This document shows positions 51,897 to 60,648 of a stretch of DNA of 64,000 nucleotides, piece after piece (position 1 is the first letter of the stretch; every line of letters starts with the position of its first letter). A program made the translations under genes and the position numbers. The notes under the pieces are model-generated. The model was given only the letters and a program-made list of their open reading frames with translations. It was not told the origin of the DNA and did no database searches. The DNA is from DATJPR01 sp963752915 (GTDB lineage: Bacteria; Bacteroidota; Ignavibacteria; UBA10030; UBA6906). The DNA lies in contig CAVVZZ010000014.1 of NCBI GenBank assembly GCA_963752915.1, positions 136,969-200,968 on the forward strand, written 5' to 3'.

Positions 51897-51971
51897 TTCA
51901 ACCATAACGGTTGAAAACGTAAAAGTCAACCGAATTAGTTGAATAGTTAATATTCAACCATATCAGTTGAA
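51897..51971. promoter_or_regulatory. Three evenly spaced palindromic operators upstream of satD
   Basis: Three near-identical inverted repeats, consensus TTCAACC-N5-RGTTGAA: 51897-51915, 51925-51943 (TCAACC...AGTTGA) and 51953-51971. Their centres are at 51906, 51934 and 51962, exactly 28 bp apart. The first two cover the -10 and -35 hexamers of the satD promoter, indicating repression by a cooperative dimeric regulator. They are AT-rich relative to the flanks. Confidence 0.8.
51901..51929 (-). promoter_or_regulatory. satD promoter embedded in the operators
   Basis: On the minus strand TTGACT (51924-51929), a 17-bp spacer and TATGGT (51901-51906). Transcription would begin near 51894, about 44 nt before the satD ATG. 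Confidence 0.5.
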
Positions 51972-52275
51972 TCTGCACAATTCGGGCGGTTATCGGCGGG
52001 CGAATATCCATCCTTTCGTTTGACCCGACCATTTCTTGACGACTGTCTGATGTATTCATGACAATTCCCGCCCGGGGATATCGCACCTTTCCATCGCCTT
52101 GATCAAGGCTCACAAGAGTTCCAGGTCCTCGCCGCGGTATTGACACGGCGACATGGACAGACATGTTCCAGCCGTTCCACACACACAATACTGCCTCTGG
52201 CAGGCCTCTATCCAATCTCGCTTCATTCTTAACAGCGTATTTCTACGCAGTTTCAAGGAAGAAAGGAGATTTGCC

Positions 52276-53748
52276 ATGCCACACACTCTCCGGAGCCTCA
52301 TTCTCGAAGTGCTCCTCTTTGCGGTCTTTGCGCTGGGGGCGGCTCTGACGCAGATCGCGCCACAGAAGCCCGGTGCGCCGACGGATCAGCAATCGAGGCT
52401 CGCACTCATGAAGTCCAAGGGGCCGAATGCATCTTTGACCATCGTTCCGACGGTTTTATTCGGACGTCCGGATGGACGTGTGTCCGAAGTCGTCGGACTT
52501 TTCTTCGAACAACAGGGGCTCAAGTCCATTGAAATCGGGCAAGCAGCGTTCACCTCCGATGGGAAGGTCGCGATGCCTCAACTTTCCCGCGCTTTCGGAG
52601 ATTTCATTGCGAAGAACCCGATCACGACCGAATATGCCTTGTACGTTGAGTATACCGGCAGCCCTCAGACAGGCTTTGACGGGATGCTGGCGATCGTGGT
52701 CGACAAGAATGGCGGTGTCGTATGGACCGACGAGGTAGGCTCCAAGGACGAGGCATTCAAAGGAATCCAACCGCCCGACCCGATGGGCTTCTCCATGTTT
52801 CTTGTCCGGCGTCTGGGACCGCAAATGAATCTCAATGAGGAGACTGCGAAGGCGGCCAAACCGGGCAAGATGGCGCAGCTCATGCAGGAACGAAGCGGGC
52901 TTCCTCCCCAGAGTGAACTCGCTGCGCTTCCTCCTCGTGTCAAGGAGATGCGAGGAGCACGGAAGAGCCTCACGCTGAAAGTGTTTCCACTGCGGAGAGG
53001 AGATTCTACCGATACAGCGGGTGCGACGGCGTTGGCCAAGATGATCACCGATGCCGGCGTGTGCAAGGCCGTGCCGGCGACAGAATCCATCTTGCTGAAA
53101 TCATCGCATGCCGACCCGAACGAAATGAAGGTCCTCTGGGATCTTGCACGGGAATTCCGGGATCACGCAAGAGGATTTTCGCCGAAAGGCGAGTACACCC
53201 TCTACGCCGACTACGTCTTCAATCCGGAGCATTGGCAACAGGGATTTGTGCACTTCGTGGTGTGCGATCCGCAGGGAGAGTGGGTCACCGCAAACCTTGC
53301 GAACTCCGACCATCCCGACTACCAGAGCATTCAGCCGACATCGGTCGAGAAGTGCAACGCGTTATTGCTCTCGCGTCTGCAAGCAGGATTGAAGTGGCAG
53401 ATCGCGGACGCAGTGAAGGAGACGATCGACTCATCCGGGATCGACGCAGCTCGCGCGACATTCAAAGAGCTGCGGGGCAAGCATGAAGAATATAGTCTTT
53501 CCGAAGGGGAGATGAACGAACTCGGATACCAGTATCTCTGGGCGAAGAAGCTTCAGGAATCGATCGCGGTGTTTGCGATGAACGTCGAGGCGTTCCCGGA
53601 GTCCTTCAACGTGTACGATAGCCTCGGCGAAGCCTACGCTGCTGCAGGCGAGAAGGAACGTGCGATTAAGAACTACGAGAAGTCCCTTCAACTGAACCCG
53701 AACAACCAAGGAGGAATCGAGGCACTGAAGAAGCTTAAGGCGCAGTAG
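52276..53748 (+). CDS. Secreted or anchored TPR-containing protein
   Basis: A 490-residue protein after GAAAGGAG, with an N-terminal hydrophobic segment (LRSLILEVLLFAVFALGAAL) acting as signal or anchor. Two repeated beta-alpha blocks follow: TIVPTVLFGRPDGRVSEVV with EYALYVEYTG near 50-200, and ESILLKSSHADPNEMKVLW with EYTLYADYVF near 270-370. The C-terminal 80 residues carry TPR-like repeats (ELGYQYLWAKKLQESIAVFAMNVEAFPES, then YDSLGEAYAAAGEKERAIKNYEKSLQLNPNN). It probably acts in protein-protein contacts in the cell envelope. Function unknown. Upstream lies the 425-bp satD regulatory region. Confidence 0.78.
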   Translation: MPHTLRSLILEVLLFAVFALGAALTQIAPQKPGAPTDQQSRLALMKSKGPNASLTIVPTVLFGRPDGRVSEVVGLFFEQQGLKSIEIGQAAFTSDGKVAMPQLSRAFGDFIAKNPITTEYALYVEYTGSPQTGFDGMLAIVVDKNGGVVWTDEVGSKDEAFKGIQPPDPMGFSMFLVRRLGPQMNLNEETAKAAKPGKMAQLMQERSGLPPQSELAALPPRVKEMRGARKSLTLKVFPLRRGDSTDTAGATALAKMITDAGVCKAVPATESILLKSSHADPNEMKVLWDLAREFRDHARGFSPKGEYTLYADYVFNPEHWQQGFVHFVVCDPQGEWVTANLANSDHPDYQSIQPTSVEKCNALLLSRLQAGLKWQIADAVKETIDSSGIDAARATFKELRGKHEEYSLSEGEMNELGYQYLWAKKLQESIAVFAMNVEAFPESFNVYDSLGEAYAAAGEKERAIKNYEKSLQLNPNNQGGIEALKKLKAQ

Positions 53749-53962
53749 AAACGCAATGAACCTCTCCCCCTACCCCCTCCCCTGCACCTGTTTCGGCGTA
53801 GTAAGGGGAGGGGAGTATTTGGTCGAACTACGGGTGACTGCTCGCACGGCACTCGACGGCTCCGGGCTTGTTAGAAACGCAAGTTGTTTCGTGCGACAAA
53901 CACCGTTGGGAATTGCGCTTCAAAGAAATGTAGGTCGACCAGACTGGTCGACCTACAGGCGC
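53749..53962. other. Intergenic composite repeat region
   Basis: A C-rich/G-rich inverted repeat (CCCCTCCCCT near 53776 with AGGGGAGGGG near 53808), two TAGAAACGCAA motifs (about 53749 and 53871) and REP-like palindrome copy 2. These are the same building blocks as the 125-bp repeats at 57269 and 59334, but degenerate. Confidence 0.55.
53930..53956. repeat. REP-like 27-bp palindrome, copy 2
   Basis: The arms are GTAGGTCGACCAG and its exact complement around one central A. It lies just beyond the stop codon of the GMC oxidoreductase gene (stop at 53963). Confidence 0.8.
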
Positions 53963-56362
53963 TCACCCTTTGTTTTCCTTCACGAACTGCACAGCGTAAT
54001 CCGCCAGCCCCATGACCGTGAGCTGCGGATTGACCCCAAGACTCGTGGGAAATACACTTGCATCGCACACGTAGAGGTTTTCAAAATCGAATACATTGAA
54101 TTCCGCATTGACAACGCCTGTATCGCGTGAGTTCCCGATGATGTTCCCCCCCTGCGGATGACCCGTGCCAAGAGTGATTTCACTCGGATCCTTGATGACC
54201 TCAGAGAGCCTCCTGAGGTCCTGCGTGTTCTTGAATTCGTAGTACTTGAAACTGTTCGGCATCACCGATTCGGCCCCGGCGGCGAACATGATCTCGCCCG
54301 ACAACTCCAGCCCTTTCAGCAACGTCTTGAAGTCTTTCTGTGTCGGCGTATACCGGATCTCCCGACGCGTCAGTCCTCCGACCCTCGCCTCAGCGTTAGA
54401 CTCAGACCCGACAAGAATGCCGACACAGGCCAGCCGATCATATCTCTTCATATTGTTGAAGTGATCTTCAAACCAGCCGGGCATCGCTGTTGACTGAAAC
54501 ATGGGCGGGTTGAACCAGGACTCCATTACATAACCGGGATTCGGCGAGATTTTCAGGAAGTGCGAAATCTGGAGGCCGTCATAGGAGTCGATCTTGTTTG
54601 GAAACGCTGCGGTCAATTGAGAGCCGACGTTGAACGAGAGGTTCTTTCCGGCGTTCCGGATCCCCAGTTTGGATTTCAGGAGGAGAATACTTGACGATAC
54701 CGCACCCGCCGCGACTACAAACGTCTTCCCCCGGACGGTTATCCGTCTGCCGTTTCCAAACTCGCACTCCACCGCCGTGATCTTCTCTCCGGTCTTGATC
54801 AGCTTCACGGCCTCGCATCCTGCCACGATTTCGAGGCTGTCGTTGCCGAATTTTGACTGAATCCCCGGGAGGATGGAGACGAGCATCGAAAGCTTGCGAT
54901 CGTATTTGCATCCGATGTTGCAATACCCGCACCCCGCGCACCCTGAGATATTCGCATTGACGGAATCCACGAGCGTGGGCGGCTTGTCAAGTCCCAGCTT
55001 CTGACACCCCTTCTTGAACAGATAGCCGCCGGGGTTCAGCCTGACCGCCTGCTCATCCATATGCTCGGTCCCGATCATCTCCCAGGCTCGATCCATGGAA
55101 GCCATGACTCCCCGCTTGTCCAGCCCGGTGTTGAGGCCTTGAGGATCGATCCACCTGTCGAGAACCTCTTCAGGAATTTTGAAACAGACGGCATTATTGA
55201 CCACGGTCGAGCCGCCGACGCAGCTCCCCTGGAAGACGGTGAACCGAAAATCTCTTGCTGCCTGAATTGCGCCGTCCTGGAAGAGTCTGGAGACCATCTC
55301 CATCTCGTTTTCGTCAAACGTCTCAGGCCGTTCATAGTTGCCCCGTTCGATCATCAACACCTTCCGGCCCGCTTCGACAAGGCCCTTCGCGAGGATGGAC
55401 GCGGCCGCCCCGGAGCCGATGACGACAACATCCCCTTCGATGGTCTGTCCCTGCACATCCTTCTCTGACTTCACATGCAAGGGTCGAGACTCCTTCGGCA
55501 TTCCCTGCTTCAGACGATTCGCGGCATCGGGTCGTTCGGAAAATGGAACGTATCCGACAGATGCAAACGTCCGCTTGTCATTATAGTAACCGATATAGCA
55601 CATTTGCTTTGCGATCCGGATCATCCCCTGGACAATAACCCGCCAGAATTCCGGCATGCGGCGGGCTTCAACATCCTGGTAGAATCGGCTCTTCAGAAAT
55701 GTGTGTCTGCGCTCGGGAGAGAGATACGGCAGCGGCGGCAGGAGCGACAGGATCGGATAGTAATACAGTCCTGATATCACCAAGGCCATCGTCCACTTCG
55801 ACTTCGCCTCAAAACTTTTGAAATATGAGTCGACGTTTTGAGCCACCTCCTCACTCGTGAGGAGTTCATGTTCTCCGTAGATGACGACCTCCGCCAGGGC
55901 GGCCAGCGTTCGGAATTGCACCGACGTGAAGTACTTCAGCCCGTATCGCGCGCGGTCAGCCGACCTGAGAAGGAGAGAAAGGACAATCACATTGAGGAGA
56001 CTGAGCGATGTGAGGACCACGGCGACGACTTCCCACCGATAGGTATTCCCCAGGAATGAGACGGACCCGCCAATGCTGTTCGTAAGGAGGACGATCGCAC
56101 CGGACAGGGCCGAGAAGAAAGAACTCCAGAGAAGAAGCCTCACGAGCAACGTCCACCTTCTCAGATCTGCAATGGCATACCAGCACATGAGCAACTTCAC
56201 GGCGAGCGCAACGCAGACGCCGGTCATCGCAACGACCGTGAGTCCGGCGTCCCCCATCTCCCGGCCACCATACCACACACAACAGAGCACAAGCCCCACA
56301 CCGTACAGTGCGAGGAGGAAGGACAGATAGGCCCGAAGTCTTTTTTCCTGAACTGTGAGCAT
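53963..56362 (-). CDS. GMC-type FAD oxidoreductase with N-terminal membrane domain
   Basis: A 799-residue protein. The first 140 residues contain four hydrophobic helices. A helical linker (about 145-290) precedes the GMC flavoprotein domain, which starts at about 315 with GDVVVIGSGAAASILAKGLVEAG and includes GSCVGGSTVVNNAVCF and the C-terminal GTGHPQGGNIIGNSRDTGV and SLGVNPQLTVMGLADYA. A cysteine cluster CAGCGYCNIGC near residue 473 could hold a metal or Fe-S centre. The substrate is probably an alcohol or sterol/lipid-like compound. GGAGG precedes the ATG. It sits 15 bp downstream of a frameshifted gene that probably encodes its partner. Confidence 0.88.
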   Translation of the reverse strand: MLTVQEKRLRAYLSFLLALYGVGLVLCCVWYGGREMGDAGLTVVAMTGVCVALAVKLLMCWYAIADLRRWTLLVRLLLWSSFFSALSGAIVLLTNSIGGSVSFLGNTYRWEVVAVVLTSLSLLNVIVLSLLLRSADRARYGLKYFTSVQFRTLAALAEVVIYGEHELLTSEEVAQNVDSYFKSFEAKSKWTMALVISGLYYYPILSLLPPLPYLSPERRHTFLKSRFYQDVEARRMPEFWRVIVQGMIRIAKQMCYIGYYNDKRTFASVGYVPFSERPDAANRLKQGMPKESRPLHVKSEKDVQGQTIEGDVVVIGSGAAASILAKGLVEAGRKVLMIERGNYERPETFDENEMEMVSRLFQDGAIQAARDFRFTVFQGSCVGGSTVVNNAVCFKIPEEVLDRWIDPQGLNTGLDKRGVMASMDRAWEMIGTEHMDEQAVRLNPGGYLFKKGCQKLGLDKPPTLVDSVNANISGCAGCGYCNIGCKYDRKLSMLVSILPGIQSKFGNDSLEIVAGCEAVKLIKTGEKITAVECEFGNGRRITVRGKTFVVAAGAVSSSILLLKSKLGIRNAGKNLSFNVGSQLTAAFPNKIDSYDGLQISHFLKISPNPGYVMESWFNPPMFQSTAMPGWFEDHFNNMKRYDRLACVGILVGSESNAEARVGGLTRREIRYTPTQKDFKTLLKGLELSGEIMFAAGAESVMPNSFKYYEFKNTQDLRRLSEVIKDPSEITLGTGHPQGGNIIGNSRDTGVVNAEFNVFDFENLYVCDASVFPTSLGVNPQLTVMGLADYAVQFVKENKG

Positions 56363-56377
56363 AGGGATCTCCTCCGC

Positions 56378-56945
56378 CTACCACGGTTTGTATTTGATCG
56401 GCTCTCTATGTCCGAGCTGGAAGTAGCAGTAGAAGATGTTCAGAAACGGGAACACGCGCAGGTATGCCTTGCACAGAAGCAGAGAATTGTCCCCGGGGTT
56501 CGGCAACACAACGAAGTCGCGGATGACCTTGAAGAAACTCAGGTACCACTTGTGCATGTGCGGGATATCGTAATCGAAGAAGCCGAGCTGCGTGTACGGC
56601 GCGGCGATATTGATCGGGGGTTCATCGCGAACATAGGCTGGTCCGGAAATACCCGAGCTGAAACGGTTTGCCGCCGGCGGGGATGTTCTGTTTCCATTCA
56701 CCGCCGAACCCGTCTCTGTCCTGGATCACGGTTTCGTTATAGCCGAAATTGGCGCCGTCCTTTTTCATGAACCCCTTCTTGAATTTCTTTCCCGAGAGGT
56801 TGCCGATCCATTCATGGTTCCAGCCGCAATAGATGTAGCCGTTGAGTTGTTCCAGATCGGGGGCCGTCCCTGTCCGCAGGATGTTCTCGAGCTCCTGGCT
56901 GCTCGCCTGGGCAAGCGACTCATACGTCCAGATTTGTGAGGCCAT
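56378..56945 (-). pseudogene. Frameshifted gene upstream of the GMC oxidoreductase
   Basis: Two overlapping minus-strand frames together give one plausible protein of about 188 residues. The N-terminal frame starts at 56945 (MASQIWTYESLAQASSQ, after AAGGAA) and runs to GGKPFQLGYFR, then hits a stop at 56622. The C-terminal frame (YVRDEPPINIAAPYTQLGFFDYD to GHREPIKYKPW) continues in the +1 register to 56378. One base too many between about 56622 and 56675, or a sequencing error, explains the break. It is probably co-transcribed with the GMC gene as a partner. Domain identity is not recognised. Confidence 0.6.
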
Positions 56946-57115
56946 AGACATTTCCTTTCCGATCGTTACAGATTGTTGGGAGGCCCGGACCATTCGGTAC
57001 CGTTCGGGCACGCATCTGGCACTCTGAACACCACCAGCCCAGAACTTCGTTCCGATAAGGGGGCGTCGATTGCAATCAGGCCTTGGTTCGGACCACTCCG
57101 GAATGGCGATTCGGG

Positions 57116-57153
57116 TTAGAAACGCAACTAGGAATTGGCAGTGTCCAATGTGA
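57116..57153 (+). repeat. 38-bp dispersed repeat, copy A
   Basis: It starts TTAGAAACGCAACTAGGAAT and ends CCAATGTGA. The copy at 60649-60686 differs at about five positions. Shorter relatives of the first 20 bases occur at about 57374, 59440 and 53871. Confidence 0.65.
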
Positions 57154-57268
57154 AACTTGAAATTCGGAACTTACAATTGCCAAGTCGGAGCCGCTTGATC
57201 CGTCGGCGAGAGGCGGCTCCTTTCCGAACCTCTCCCCGCCAACAGATGAAGCAGGGCGGGCAACGCCA

Positions 57269-57393
57269 TCCCCTGCACCATGCCAAGCCTATTAAGGGGA
57301 GGGGGAATGTGGGTCGACCAGACTGGTCGACCTACAGGCGTGCGCTCGCTGGACATTCGATATCTCCACGCCTGTCAGAAACGCAATGAGGAA
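57269..57393 (+). repeat. 125-bp direct repeat, copy 1 (contains REP-like palindrome at 57309-57335)
   Basis: About 96% identical by eye (five mismatches) to 59334-59458, in the same orientation. The two copies flank the esterase gene. Internal parts are a CCCCTGCAC start, AAGGGGAGGGGG, the 27-bp palindrome and a CAGAAACGCAAT end. Confidence 0.9.
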
Positions 57394-57508
57394 TTGGCCG
57401 CCGCCGAGTCGGAGCCGCGGGTCCGTCGGGGAGAGACGGCTCTTTTCGCGCGTTATGCAGAGAGGAGTTCGCCAGGGCCGAAGGTCCCGGCGAGGACGGG
57501 GAAGCCGC

Positions 57509-59263
57509 CTAGTTGTTTGTGTATCCAAGCCTCGACAGGAATTCGTCCGACTTTTCGTCCGCCTGCCTTTGGACCTCCGGATCCGGCCGCGGCCAACCGC
57601 TGTCGCCAAGCGACGTCGGTGTGAAGAGATGACCGACGTGCTCGTAGATCCACATCTCACATGAATTCCCGGCGGCGATCAGCGTGTCATGGAACAGCTG
57701 AACGTCCTGCAATGGCGTGACGGAATCGTCCCGACCCTGAAGAATGATCGCCGGCGGCAGCCCGGGCCTGATGTGGTCGACAGGGGAATAGTCCTGAGGG
57801 TTGACCTTTGCGCCATTGAGCAACTCGGTGAACCAGCCCCGTGCGTTGGTCCCGGGTGAGGTCAACAACAGCGCATTGGGCGAACAGGAGATCGTCGTTC
57901 CCGGAAGCGTATCCGCAAACACGGCGAGCGAGGCGCACAATTGTGCTCCCATCGACCATCCTGAGGCCGCGATTTTATCGGCGTCAATCCCCAGCGAATC
58001 CGCATTCGTCCGCAACCACCGCATCAGGTCTTTCGCATCCTCGATTGCCTCGATCGGTGTGACGTCCTTGAAATTGCAGAGTCTGTACTGTGCCGCGATC
58101 GCAATCATCCCCTTGGCTGCATAATGCTTTGCCTTCCCGTAGGCCCACGAAGGATTTCCCAGGACGAATCCACCACCGTGGAAGATCACCATCGCCGGGC
58201 GTTTCTGTCCCGGCTCGAAGTCGGCAGGGTAGAATACATGCGCGTTCAATACGAAGCTGTTCACGTTCTTGAAAGTCTTCACCACATGGTCCTTCTCCGC
58301 CTCCGCGTACGATGCGTAGAGGGTATCGATCTTCTTCTTGAGAGCAGCTGTTTCACACACGCGGTCGAACTCTTTCACGTACGTTTCGCTGTTCGCGATC
58401 CCGCTGTTTTCGATCTGCTCACGCAGGTACTCCGAGAACCAGTAGTCCCGTAGCGTCGTATTTGTGAAGCTCGATGAGAGGACGATCGACAACAGATCCA
58501 TCTTCTTCAGGTTGTAGTGCTTCCGTCCGGTGCTCTTTCCGACGAGGATGTCCGCATTGTAGTCGATCCATTTCTTGCCGTACTTCTGAAAGCTCGACAG
58601 ATGCATCATGGTCGTGTCATTCAAATGCGAAGAAGCGAGGTAATCCATGCTTTGCTGGGAAAGCGTGCTTTGCCTTCCAGTGAACCGTTGATGGAGTGTG
58701 GGAAAGTCAATGATGAGGGCATTGAAACCGAAATCAATATCGGCGTCAAGAAGCTTGTCAAACGGGCCGGGAATATTCCCATGCTCTTTCTGATACACCT
58801 TGAGGGTTCCGCGATACTCGTTTTTGAACGAATCAATCAGCGCGACGAAGTCCATCTCATCCTGAGAATGGATCCGGACCCAGTTGTCCGCGAAGAACGT
58901 ATTTGTCCCCGGCTGCAGGAGACTGATGTTCTTCAGGCAGGCGTTGGCGCCGGCAAGCTCGCCCCGATACACCAGGCTTGACAAATCGGAGGACGTCAGC
59001 TGCAGATCGAGACGCTTCCCTGGTTCCAGGTAAACGGACCACGACAGTGAGCCGTACTGGACATCGATGAAGTTCGCATACGGCGCCGTCGACTTGAAGA
59101 GGAATGTTCCGTCTGCAGCGACAGGAACCTCTTCGTCCCCGATCTTGATCTGCTGCTCCGTCGCCCCGATGATCTTGCCTGCAATCTCGGAAGAGGGCGG
59201 TTTTTGAGAAAATGCACACTGGGCCAAGGCAATGAGAAGGATGCTGGAGAAAGCCTGTTTCAT
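57509..59263 (-). CDS. Secreted alpha/beta hydrolase (esterase) with N-terminal beta domain
   Basis: A 584-residue secreted protein with a signal peptide (LLIALAQCAFSQ). Residues about 25-120 resemble the DUF4369-like beta domain often fused to thioredoxin-like proteins in Bacteroidota. A long helical middle follows (about 120-320). The C-terminal alpha/beta hydrolase (about 330-580) has the oxyanion motif HGGGFVLG, the nucleophile elbow GWSMGA, acid Asp in QGRDDSVTP and His in EHVGHLF. It is an acetyl- or carboxyl-esterase of the HSL/BD-FAE-like type; the substrate may be acylated sugar. It is flanked on both sides by near-identical 125-bp repeats, suggesting mobility or recombination. Confidence 0.82.
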   Translation of the reverse strand: MKQAFSSILLIALAQCAFSQKPPSSEIAGKIIGATEQQIKIGDEEVPVAADGTFLFKSTAPYANFIDVQYGSLSWSVYLEPGKRLDLQLTSSDLSSLVYRGELAGANACLKNISLLQPGTNTFFADNWVRIHSQDEMDFVALIDSFKNEYRGTLKVYQKEHGNIPGPFDKLLDADIDFGFNALIIDFPTLHQRFTGRQSTLSQQSMDYLASSHLNDTTMMHLSSFQKYGKKWIDYNADILVGKSTGRKHYNLKKMDLLSIVLSSSFTNTTLRDYWFSEYLREQIENSGIANSETYVKEFDRVCETAALKKKIDTLYASYAEAEKDHVVKTFKNVNSFVLNAHVFYPADFEPGQKRPAMVIFHGGGFVLGNPSWAYGKAKHYAAKGMIAIAAQYRLCNFKDVTPIEAIEDAKDLMRWLRTNADSLGIDADKIAASGWSMGAQLCASLAVFADTLPGTTISCSPNALLLTSPGTNARGWFTELLNGAKVNPQDYSPVDHIRPGLPPAIILQGRDDSVTPLQDVQLFHDTLIAAGNSCEMWIYEHVGHLFTPTSLGDSGWPRPDPEVQRQADEKSDEFLSRLGYTNN

Positions 59264-59333
59264 TGGTATTCCTCATTCGTCGAAGGGGCGTGGAACAGTT
59301 CTGCAAAGACAGGCCTGGAACGGCGGGCAGGCC

Positions 59334-59458
59334 TCCCCTGCACAATGCCAAGCCTATTAAGGGGAGGGGGAATGTAGGTCGACCAGACTGGTCGACCTAC
59401 AGGCGTGCGCTCGCTGGACATTCGATATCCCCACGCCTCTCAGAAACGCAATCAGGAA
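59334..59458 (+). repeat. 125-bp direct repeat, copy 2 (contains REP-like palindrome at 59374-59400)
   Basis: The second copy, 2065 bp from the first and in the same orientation. It lies just upstream of the esterase gene's start and would be in its leader or promoter region. Confidence 0.9.
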
Positions 59459-59493
59459 CGAGCAATCCGTGTTGTCCGGTTCATTCAAAAAAA

Positions 59494-59518
59494 TAACCCC
59501 CGCTTCAGGCGAGGGTTA
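59494..59518 (-). terminator. Rho-independent terminator on the minus strand
   Basis: A near-perfect 10-bp stem (TAACCCCCGC with GCGAGGGTTA, one mismatch) is followed on the minus strand by seven T. It would stop antisense or read-through transcription coming from the right before the esterase gene. Confidence 0.7.
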
Positions 59519-59681
59519 ACTGTTATCGTTTCGCCGTTAGCGCCTTATTTTTCGTCGCGGCAAGTGGCGGTACATTACGACGTCGCATCCGGAATATACG
59601 GCACCCCTTTTCTGATGTCAAGAGACGGTCAGAAAGGACTGGCCTCCCCCCGTCAGATCCGTCCAATCCGTATATTAAAGG

Positions 59682-60623
59682 ATGGATCGTCCTGAAAACT
59701 CAATCGCCCTCGTCCTCGGCAGCGGCGGGGCCCGAGGGCTTGCCCATATCGGTGTTCTCAAATGTTTGGAGGAACACCGCGTCCCCATTCATGCCGTAGT
59801 CGGGACGAGTATCGGGGCGTTTATTGGGGGACTCTACGCCTCAGGCATGAATCCCGGGACGATGGAAGAAATCGTTCGGTCGCTGGATAGACTTGCCGTG
59901 GTCAAGATCTTCATGCCGGGGTTCTCTGCGTCGGCGATTGTTGATAGTAGACGGGCAAGAACTTTCATCACCAGACTGGTCGGGGAGAAACGCATCGAAA
60001 AACTGCCGATCACATTCCGCGCGGTGTCGACGGATCTCGTCACCGGTGAAGAATTCGTGTTTGACAAAGGCCCTCTGGCGGATGCCATTATTGCCAGCTT
60101 TGCATTTCCCGGGCTGTTCCGGCCGGCGTATCATATGGGCCGATATCTCGTGGATGGTGGATTGTGTAATCCTCTCCCCGTCAGTGTCGCACATCGATTG
60201 CAGGGAGAGCATTGCATTGCCGTGAATGTGTCGCCCAACCCGGAGAGAATCCGGAGACGAATTCAGAAGTACATGCAGAAGAAGGATGACCGCAGAAAGA
60301 AGGCGATGCCGTCGTGGTTCATCGATCTCTCCAGGCGCGGGTATTCTTCATTGAAGGGCACGCTGAAGATCCCGCCGCGCGCAATGAAGAGCCAGCGCGA
60401 CGTCTATGTACCGACAGCGCTGCGGGTATCCCTCCAGTCGATCGCGATCAGCTCGCACAATCTGATCCAGCAGCATCTACGGCATGCGCAGCCCGACGTC
60501 CTGATCTCGCCCAGGATCGAAGAGTATGATATGCTGGAATTCTACAAAGGAGCCGACATCATTCAATGCGGCTACGACGCGGCGGAAGCGGCGATGCCGG
60601 AGATACAAGCGCTACTCCGGTGA
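59682..60623 (+). CDS. Patatin-like phospholipase (RssA-type)
   Basis: A 313-residue protein with a Ser-Asp dyad. The oxyanion loop is LGSGGARGLAHIGV, the nucleophile Ser is in VGTSIGAFIGG near residue 47, and the catalytic Asp is in LVDGGLCNPLP near 159. No signal peptide is seen, so it is probably a cytoplasmic or membrane-associated lipid acyl hydrolase. The ATG at 59682 follows AAAGG with no spacer and TATATT only 5 bp before it. The mRNA may be nearly leaderless, or the ribosome site is suboptimal. No later Met fits. Confidence 0.9.
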   Translation: MDRPENSIALVLGSGGARGLAHIGVLKCLEEHRVPIHAVVGTSIGAFIGGLYASGMNPGTMEEIVRSLDRLAVVKIFMPGFSASAIVDSRRARTFITRLVGEKRIEKLPITFRAVSTDLVTGEEFVFDKGPLADAIIASFAFPGLFRPAYHMGRYLVDGGLCNPLPVSVAHRLQGEHCIAVNVSPNPERIRRRIQKYMQKKDDRRKKAMPSWFIDLSRRGYSSLKGTLKIPPRAMKSQRDVYVPTALRVSLQSIAISSHNLIQQHLRHAQPDVLISPRIEEYDMLEFYKGADIIQCGYDAAEAAMPEIQALLR

Positions 60624-60648
60624 CAGACGGTCGAGAGACATACCCACG

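Larger units (their letters stand above)
56946..57508. other. Repeat-rich intergenic region
   Basis: No gene was recognised. It contains TTAGAAACGCAACTAGGAAT-type repeats (57116-57153), two related hairpins (GGAGCCGC/GCGGCTCC at 57187-57220; GAGCCG/CGGCTC at 57412-57442 followed by TTTT), and the 125-bp repeat with REP-like palindrome copy 3. The second hairpin lies on the side where the esterase transcript ends. Confidence 0.6.

Noticed and set aside
51897..51971. Three equally spaced repeats that could be read as a mini CRISPR array
   Set aside because: The units are 19-bp palindromes with 9-bp gaps, lie on a promoter, and no cas genes are present.
57014..57028. TGGCAC near the frameshifted GMC partner as a sigma-54 promoter
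   Set aside because: No TTGC at the required spacing, and it points away from the gene.
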